Assembly (NCBI RefSeq): GCF_018873765.1
Contig: NC_057924.1
Location: 5,456,001 to 5,520,000 of the forward strand
Reading direction: 5' to 3'
From: Telopea speciosissima
Taxonomy: Eukaryota; Streptophyta; Magnoliopsida; Proteales; Proteaceae
DNA length: 64,000 nt
The notes beneath the pieces are model-generated. The model was not told where the DNA came from. It did not search any database and worked only from the letters and a program-made list of their open reading frames with translations. Position numbers and translations under genes: made by a program. Shown in pieces: positions 58,401-64,000 of the stretch (position 1 is its first letter; each line of letters opens with the position of its first letter).

Positions 58401-61400
58401 ATTTCACTCTTGCTCTTAAATGAGCACATGGTTAATTTGATGGGCAAAGTAGTAATTTCATGTTAAAAATAAAACACCATCCTTCTTCTTCTCCTCATGG
58501 TCTCACCACCACCACCACCACCACCACCACCGCTACCACCGCCACCATCGCCACCACTTCCACACCACTACCACCATTTCCACGCCACCACCACCATTCC
58601 CAAAGAAATATAGAGAATCAATTCTCAAAAATTGAACTACCAAATGAATTTTTTTATTTTTGAAATATTTCATATTGATTCAACCAAAACAATATCAATT
58701 TCTTGACCAAATATCTATTTGTTGACTATTTCATGAAATCAATTCAAAATTGAAATAGAAATCTTACCAAATCTGGCCTTACTTGTGAGAATCAAGTGTG
58801 CCTAGGTGGGACTCTAGGCTACCACCTATCTATCTCCATCTTCAACTATCATCATCACCATCATCCTCATCATCTCCATCATTCATTTTCCCCATCAACG
58901 CAAGTATTTTATTAGATCCAGATAATATTCTTTTCTAGAATTGGTCCTAGCGTGATAACCTCCTAAGCTACACCAGACATACTCAAGCTTCACTTGATTG
59001 CAATGAGTACCGAAGGAAGACATGAAATAACCAAAAATTTTTGGGATAGATATTGTTGATCATAGGATCCATGCCTCTATGTTTTGGTGATAAAACAACC
59101 TTGGATGGTGATAAAGTTGGGACTACTGACATGTGTATGATTGTGACAGCTCTAATCAATCCCACATCACAATGACATCAAAGAAAGTACTTGGTGAAGT
59201 TAATATAAAGCATCTTGGAGCAAAAGAGAATGGTTGTCTCAAGATTTAACTGGAGAGCTTTAAGACCCAAGCTGAAGAACTAAGTCTTTGAAGCATCATG
59301 AAGAAGAAGACTCCATTAGCATAGGTTTTTGTACTTTATTGTATTATCTTCGTAACCGCTGATGTATTGTCTCTCACTAGAGTTAAAGACCTCTAAATGC
59401 CACTAAGGACCTAACTGGAATACCCTTGAACTTAGATGGCTAAGAAATTCAACTGAAATCTGTTCCGACAACAGTTTTGTTGTTTGTGGTCGTCCGCCTC
59501 CCCTGTCTGTATGGCCACAGAGACGTCAGGTTAAACTGGAGTATTTTTTAAAGTACTTTTGTCAGAGGTCATCTGCCTGAAGGAAGGTGACATCCGCTAG
59601 GCCGGACAAACGTCCGCATAACCATGCAGGCGCCCGTGATCTTAAGGAGATGTCCAGAGAATCACATGGACAAAGAACCAGTAACCTTGACTCTCAGACA
59701 TGTCAGAGTCCCTTAGCCAGTCAGACATTTGCAGGCATCCACTGAGCTGATGCAAACGTCCACAAACTTGTACAGAAGCCTACGTGGCATGAATTACAAG
59801 TTTACAACGGTAATAAATATAACCGTTGGAAATCCAATGGTTATAATTTTGACTGTTGGAGTTCAACAGAAGTCTGCTTACTGTTAGAGGTTGTCCGCTT
59901 GGTGCTTTTGCTCAAATTCAGAGTATTTTCTTCCTAACATAATGTGCCTATTTAAAGGGAACTATTAGACATTCAAAATAAGAGGGTGGACCTTGGTGCA
60001 ACAGTAAGGTTGCTCCATTGTGACCAAGTGGTCACAGGTTCGAGTCTCTGGAAATTGCCTCTCCACAAAGCAGGGGTAAGGCTGCGTACACTATGACCAA
60101 TTCCGCAGTGGCGGGAGCCTTGTGCACTGGGTACACCGTTTCCCTTAGACATTCAAAATAACTTTGACATAGCACTGTTTATGTGTTTTAACTATAACTT
60201 TGGGCTTTAGGGTTTTGTGAGAGATCGTGAGCATTTTGCCATTCCACCTTCTTAAACGTTGTATTTATCCTTCTCTCACTTTCTTGAAAGTGTTGTAAAT
60301 TCCTTGTGTGGAAGTTTGTCCGCACAAGAGTCATGAGGTGACATTGTTGGGTTTTGGTGTGAGCCTTGGAAAACACATTGGATTTGTAGTGAGCAGCAAA
60401 AAAACTACATGTGTAAGGGTTTGATTGCCACCTAGAAAAGCAATTAAGATAGTGGAAATCCAACAGCTTGAGGAGCCTTGGTAGTTTACCTAGGGAGTTG
60501 CATGAACCACTCTAAATCTCTCGTTTTTCTCTCTTGCTTATTTCTCTTTTACACCCACACATCTTCTTGAGTGTGGGTGAGTATTCCAAAACTCCTTGCT
60601 TCCACGTTTATCCTTGTACGAAGTTTTTGAACTACAGTTTTAGTCTTTCAAATTTTTATAATCCCAATTCAACTCCTTGAAGATCTTCAATCCTAACAAT
60701 AAGCAGTAATTATATCTGATATTCATCACAAGTCTTTCATTCATTTTGAAGAAGACGACCTCATTCTACAAAATATAAAATAATACACCTTAATCTAGGC
60801 ACCCACATTGAGGTTTAAACATGTTGGTTTGGAAGACAAAATAGCTCCAAACCTCCAACTCCCTTATGCTGGACCTCCTTTCAATCTATGGTGAGCTAAC
60901 CTAGAGGATGTCTCATAGAATGTGGAGAGTCTTAGGAGATCTGTAAACCTTTTATGTACCCACATAACTAATCAATTCCACAAGGGGAAATGACCTTTCT
61001 CAATAGTGCAACCAATAAATTAACACTAATGAAGTGCTAAATCTAGATAAAATCTATAAATTTTCCAGTAGGTGCACTTGTGGCATTTTAATTGTCTGTT
61101 AGTTACTCTTGTGGCATTTCATTTCTGCAAATAAATTATAAATTTGTTTAATCATACTTAAAAAGAGTTTGACCAAATCAATTAAGAGTCATGCAAGTGC
61201 TCCACTTAATAATTGGGTAAACAGTTAAAAAATACTAAAATGCCAACATGAAAGTCAAAGATTTTTTTTTTCTCCTTTTGGCAAGTCAAGTGAAAAACTA
61301 ATTAAAAAGTAAAGAGACTAAGGGCTATACAGGGACAAGCATAAAAAATGAGCCAACCCTATTCAAGAATTAGAATGAAAAAAAAAAACCCTATTCCCCA

Positions 61401-63051
61401 AAAAAAAAGTGGTCCATTGAGACCTAATATCAAAAATATTGACAAATAGAAATTTTGAAGTTTGAGAAGCCCATCAAAGTAGGTAGTACTTAATCAATTA
61501 TACTACCACAGAAGTTAGGACAGGATGACTGTTATAGTCAAAGGTGGTTATAAACATTTAACATGGAGAACAGGCTCACTTATAGTGGACTTAACCACAT
61601 AGTTCATTTCATGGAGTCAAGCTTTCTTTTAAATCATTTACCAACCTTTTTATCATAACTATGTTCAAAAAGCATAACTACTAAAATATAATGGTTCAGA
61701 ATTTAAAAGTCTGCAGTTCATAGAGCATTATCTTTCTGTGTCAGTTCACAGATTAAGAGATGGTTTGCTTCTTCCTTTTTGATTTTTTTGTCTGTCATAC
61801 AAATCTGAGACAACAGTTGTCAAACTTCCCTGATACAACTTCAACTAAAAATTGAGAGAACACACCATAGTTGCCAAGGCGTCGCCTTGGTTTTTTTTCA
61901 CCCCTCAATTGGCTTGGGTTGCGGCGGTCGCCTAGCTGCCTTGACAACTATAGAATACACTTAAGCAAAAAATTGGATGATTTGCAATATATGCATGGGT
62001 AGAACTGTTGAATTAAGAACTCCAGCAGTTTGTCTCAGTCTTTGCAAGGTGCAGATCAACGTGCACAATAAAAAAATCTCATGCTGGAAGGATCCTCTGC
62101 GCATGAAACTTCCTGCTTACTCTTTGCTTGTAGCTTTGAAGGGGGTGAAAAAGCATCTACAGGATTGACCAATAGCAACGAATCTCATTTATCTACTACC
62201 ATATCCCTGGATGCCTTTTCCTGACTTTCAAATGCATGAGCATATGATTCTTTCCCCTCAAAGTGGAGACAATCACTCTTATAAGAAAGGGTAGAAAAAG
62301 GATGATTAATTCATGTTTCTGTAATCAGAATTCGACGGGTCATATAATCCAACACTAATTTGCAAAGGATCATAAATGATAAAATAGCTGCAATTCCAAA
62401 CATGTAATTTCATAAAAGACCAAATAATAAAACCTTCTTGATCCTAGGCTTCAAAGAAAAAAATACTCCAATCCCTCTGACAACTAGTCAGCCTGATCCG
62501 ATCTCTGGTAAGTAGCCACATTCGTACAAGTATATCTTAATGGGAACTCAAAAAAATTCAGACTGTCTCAGTTTCACCACTCCAAAACCGCAACATTTCA
62601 ATAGATGCCTTCTTATAATCATGGTTTCAGAGTGATACTACTGAAACACATCGAGAGAACGAAGCAACTAAAAGTCAAAACTAACACTTATCCGGTCCAG
62701 CTTTTCTAAATTCAGTAAAAAATAGCGTATCCAGGATATATATATTAGCAAATTTATACAGCTACTCCCCAAATTCATGGTTTCCACCAAAGATGAATAA
62801 CTCTGGATACAAACCACAAACCGAGCCACAAAAGAAAAGCAAAGAAGTATACCCGTCTCGAGAAACAATGCAAAATAAGAATTCCTTCGCTTTTCAAATG
62901 CTTTCAGGCTCACAACACCCGCAAGCAGCAGTAGAAATCCTGTACCAAGTCCTCCAGCCAACGAAGCTGTGCTCCCCCTCTTAAAATATCCAACAAGCCC
63001 TCCAGCAACCATGATCAATCCATACGGAATCGTAAAGCAAAAATCGTGCAT
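55444..63051 (-). CDS. FAX/TMEM14-family membrane protein (fatty acid export-like), 3 exons, 119 aa
   Basis: TMEM14/FAX proteins are small four-helix membrane proteins. Plant FAX1 exports fatty acids from plastids, and the short FAX5/FAX6 type is thought to act in the secretory pathway. Exons in transcript order: 62853-63051, 56750-56837, 55444-55516 (TGA); GT-AG introns, 360 bases in phase. The protein starts MHDFCFTIPYGLIMVAGGLV, continues GYFKRGSTASLAGGLGTGFL and SLKAFEKRRNSYFALFLET, then FVMGQRYIQTSKIMPAGVVA and ends LMTGFYVYKIATGGNHFPSK+SE. Length and text fit Arabidopsis FAX5/FAX6 with no transit peptide. An in-frame ATG three codons upstream (MIK) is less like the family start. Intron 1 is 6 kb and full of repeats. 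Head to head with the DTW-domain gene. Confidence 0.92.
55675..55970. repeat. 148-bp tandem duplication in intron 2 of the FAX-like gene
   Basis: CAGAGATAGAAAACATCACC occurs at 55793 and again at 55941, and the ~148 bp units around them match with a few changes (GGGGCATGGGATAGTTTTCC / GGGGTATGGAATAGTTTTCA). Confidence 0.9.
57300..57520. repeat. Self-complementary GAGATCTC/TTTCGA-rich block in intron 1 of the FAX-like gene
   Basis: Words such as AGAGATCTCAGTTTCGAACC and CAGGCTCGAAACTGAGAT pair with each other. Related in style to 24085-24420. Confidence 0.45.
58275..58778. mobile_element. PIF/Harbinger-type MITE, 504 bp
   Basis: The ends GGCCTGATTTGGTATGATTT and the complement of AAATCTTACCAAATCTGGCC form the inverted repeats. 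TTA flanks both sides (58272-58274 and 58779-58781), the 3-bp target of PIF/Harbinger elements. The interior holds a (CCA)n run at about 58505-58535. No transposase. Confidence 0.82.
59080..60698 (+). mobile_element. Probable solo copia LTR (SIRE-like), with a SINE inserted
   Basis: The text begins TGTTTTGGTGATAAAACAAC and ends near CTTCAATCCTAACA. A TATTTAAAGGG promoter-like site lies in the middle, and GTCCGC-type words are scattered through it (59490-59760, 60328), a style I associate with SIRE-type LTRs. No exact 5-bp flanking duplication was found, so the ends are uncertain. An Au SINE (59982-60144) is inserted. Fossil. Confidence 0.4.
59982..60144 (+). mobile_element. Au-type SINE with 17-bp target duplication
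   Basis: TTAGACATTCAAAATAA lies at 59965-59981 and again at 60145-60161. Between them the element starts GAGGGTGGACCTTGGTGCAA (A-box region), has GGTCACAGGTTCGAGTCTCT (B box), AGCAGGGGTAAGGCTGCGTA and CAGTGGCGGGAGCCTTGTGC. It is essentially full length and the best preserved of the three Au copies. Confidence 0.92.
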
Positions 63052-63557
63052 TTTGATCAACTGGTATACCTTGGAAAAAATTTCCGAACAATCAAAGTAG
63101 TTTTAATCGATCAAGAACAAATCTAGGGCTTCAAGACCTCCCAATCTGAGGATCGTTGCTTTCTTGGCTTCTTACTGGAGGTAATAGTGGATTTCAGTTG
63201 GTCAACACGAAATAGAGCAACCCTCCCAAGTCCCAACCTCTCCGGTCCAGTCTCAAGACTCGAAGCACGCAGTTCGACTTTTCCAACCCATTGCCCCTTA
63301 CCTTTATTCATAATGACGTTCATATCCCTAAGCTTCTGAATAAAAGGCTTCGTTCTTCGGGAAGCCTGTTTTTTCAATTTGTCTCCGAAGTTTCGGAGCT
63401 CTCACCACCCCAAAAAAGGAACTAGGGTTTCTATTTGAACTAGTGCTTGTTCTATCTCTAGGGTTTAAAGAATGGTCTGAGATTAGGGTATCTGAATTTC
63501 CATCTGTACATCTCTGAAAGCTAGAGCTTTCAGTTGTTCATGGTTTGACGTCCACCA
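63052..63557. promoter_or_regulatory. Shared divergent promoter region (FAX-like / DTW-domain genes)
   Basis: Only about 500 bp separate the two start codons, so the promoters and leaders of both genes must lie here. The minus-strand frame 63123-63377 (84 codons) falls within it; it is basic, resembles nothing known, and is best seen as leader sequence of the FAX-like transcript. No TATA box is obvious, as is common for divergent housekeeping promoters. Confidence 0.55.
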
Positions 63558-64000
63558 ATGCTGGCCGGTTTTCAGGCCCGAGTCCGAGTTCCGGCCGCTT
63601 ACCGCCCTCTCTGGTTGGAGCTCAAAACCCTCTGCAACCAACGATTCTATCTTTCACAAATCCTTAGTAAAACAGAAATGGGAACTCAAGCACCCGCTAA
63701 GAGGCCTTTCTGCCCTTCGTGCTCGAAGCCTGCTCGTCTTTGTCTCTGTGCACGCATCAAGAACCCCTCGCTCGATAACACAATCGCGGTGACGATACTT
63801 CTACACAGTCAAGAAAGGAAACATCCTCTGAATTCTACAAGAATTGCTACGTTAGGGCTCAAGAATCTCACTGTAGTAACGGTTTCTGATGTTCATATCG
63901 AAGCGAAGTTTCTCATTCGTTTGCTCGTGCCGTGCCCAAGAGTAGTAAGGACACCAGGTTATTATCCGATATTAGGATCGAAACAACCTCAAAAACCATG
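63558..64000 (+). CDS. DTW-domain protein (tRNA-uridine aminocarboxypropyltransferase family), 5' part only
   Basis: DTW-domain enzymes (TapT/DTWD1/DTWD2) transfer the aminocarboxypropyl group of S-adenosylmethionine to a uridine of tRNA (acp3U). The open frame runs off the end of the window. It shows RPFCPSCSKPARLCLCARI, the Cys-rich metal-binding start of the domain, and VTILLHSQERKHPLNSTRIA, a family hallmark; the DTW motif itself lies beyond the window. Two starts are possible. 63678 (MGTQAPAKRPF) gives a protein beginning at the domain. 63558 (MLAGFQARVRVPAAYRPLWL) adds 40 residues rich in Arg and hydrophobics with few acidic residues, like an organelle presequence. An in-frame TGA at 63546 closes the frame upstream. 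Confidence 0.85.
   Translation, partial: MLAGFQARVRVPAAYRPLWLELKTLCNQRFYLSQILSKTEMGTQAPAKRPFCPSCSKPARLCLCARIKNPSLDNTIAVTILLHSQERKHPLNSTRIATLGLKNLTVVTVSDVHIEAKFLIRLLVPCPRVVRTPGYYPILGSKQPQKP

Noticed and set aside
63123-63377. 84-codon minus-strand frame upstream of the FAX-like gene
   Set aside because: Sits in the divergent promoter/leader region with no recognisable domain. Most simply leader sequence.

Overview
The window is nuclear DNA of a flowering plant. The evidence is intron-rich genes with GT-AG introns, plant-specific families (TOM1/TOM3-type membrane protein, folate-biopterin transporter, FAX/TMEM14, HMGB, Derlin) and plant repeats (Au-type SINEs, L1-like LINE tails, MULE, hAT and Harbinger MITEs, Ty3/gypsy and copia LTRs). 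The species cannot be read from the sequence. Large AT-rich introns and dense small transposons would fit an early-diverging eudicot or a magnoliid, but this is a guess.

Layout: (1) 592-8934 (+) is a seven-exon folate-biopterin transporter-like gene (496 aa). (2) 8.9-20.5 kb is repeat-rich intergenic DNA with several foldback MITE copies, a 5'-truncated LINE and a hAT-like element with a MITE inside it. (3) 21079-32013 (+) is an eleven-exon TOM1/TOM3/THH1-family gene (288 aa) with one GC-AG intron. Its introns hold two SINEs and a solo LTR. (4) 33.4-34.7 kb (+) is a truncated second copy of the promoter and first four exons of that gene. In it exons 3 and 4 are fused without the intron and the frame is still open. 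(5) 36922-42658 (-) is a six-exon Derlin-2-type gene (244 aa). (6) 42.7-48.5 kb is intergenic: a probable solo LTR, a 485-bp MULE with 9-bp target duplications, and foldback repeats. (7) 48552-49808 (-) is a small HMGB-like gene with a doubtful 5' end. (8) 50566-53929 is a young, broken Ty3/gypsy chromovirus with both LTRs and a 5-bp target duplication. (9) 55444-63051 (-) is a three-exon FAX/TMEM14-like gene (119 aa) with a 6-kb intron full of nested elements. (10) 63558-end (+) is the start of a DTW-domain gene, head to head with the FAX gene.

The genes are ordinary single-copy nuclear loci and do not form one pathway. They act in folate transport, a membrane protein recruited by tobamoviruses, ER-associated degradation, chromatin architecture, fatty-acid export and tRNA modification. 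The adjacency of a TOM1-family gene and a Derlin-2 gene recalls the Arabidopsis chromosome 4 neighbours TOM1 and DER2.1, so this is probably an old syntenic block. I found no CRISPR, phage, operon or secondary-metabolite system. The most interesting items are the TOM-like partial duplicate with precise loss of one intron, a foldback MITE family that clusters in TA microsatellites, and a gypsy element whose reading frame runs on into its 3' LTR.

Exon boundaries were worked out by hand from splice sites, phase and family conservation. For every multi-exon gene the exon lengths sum to a whole number of codons.
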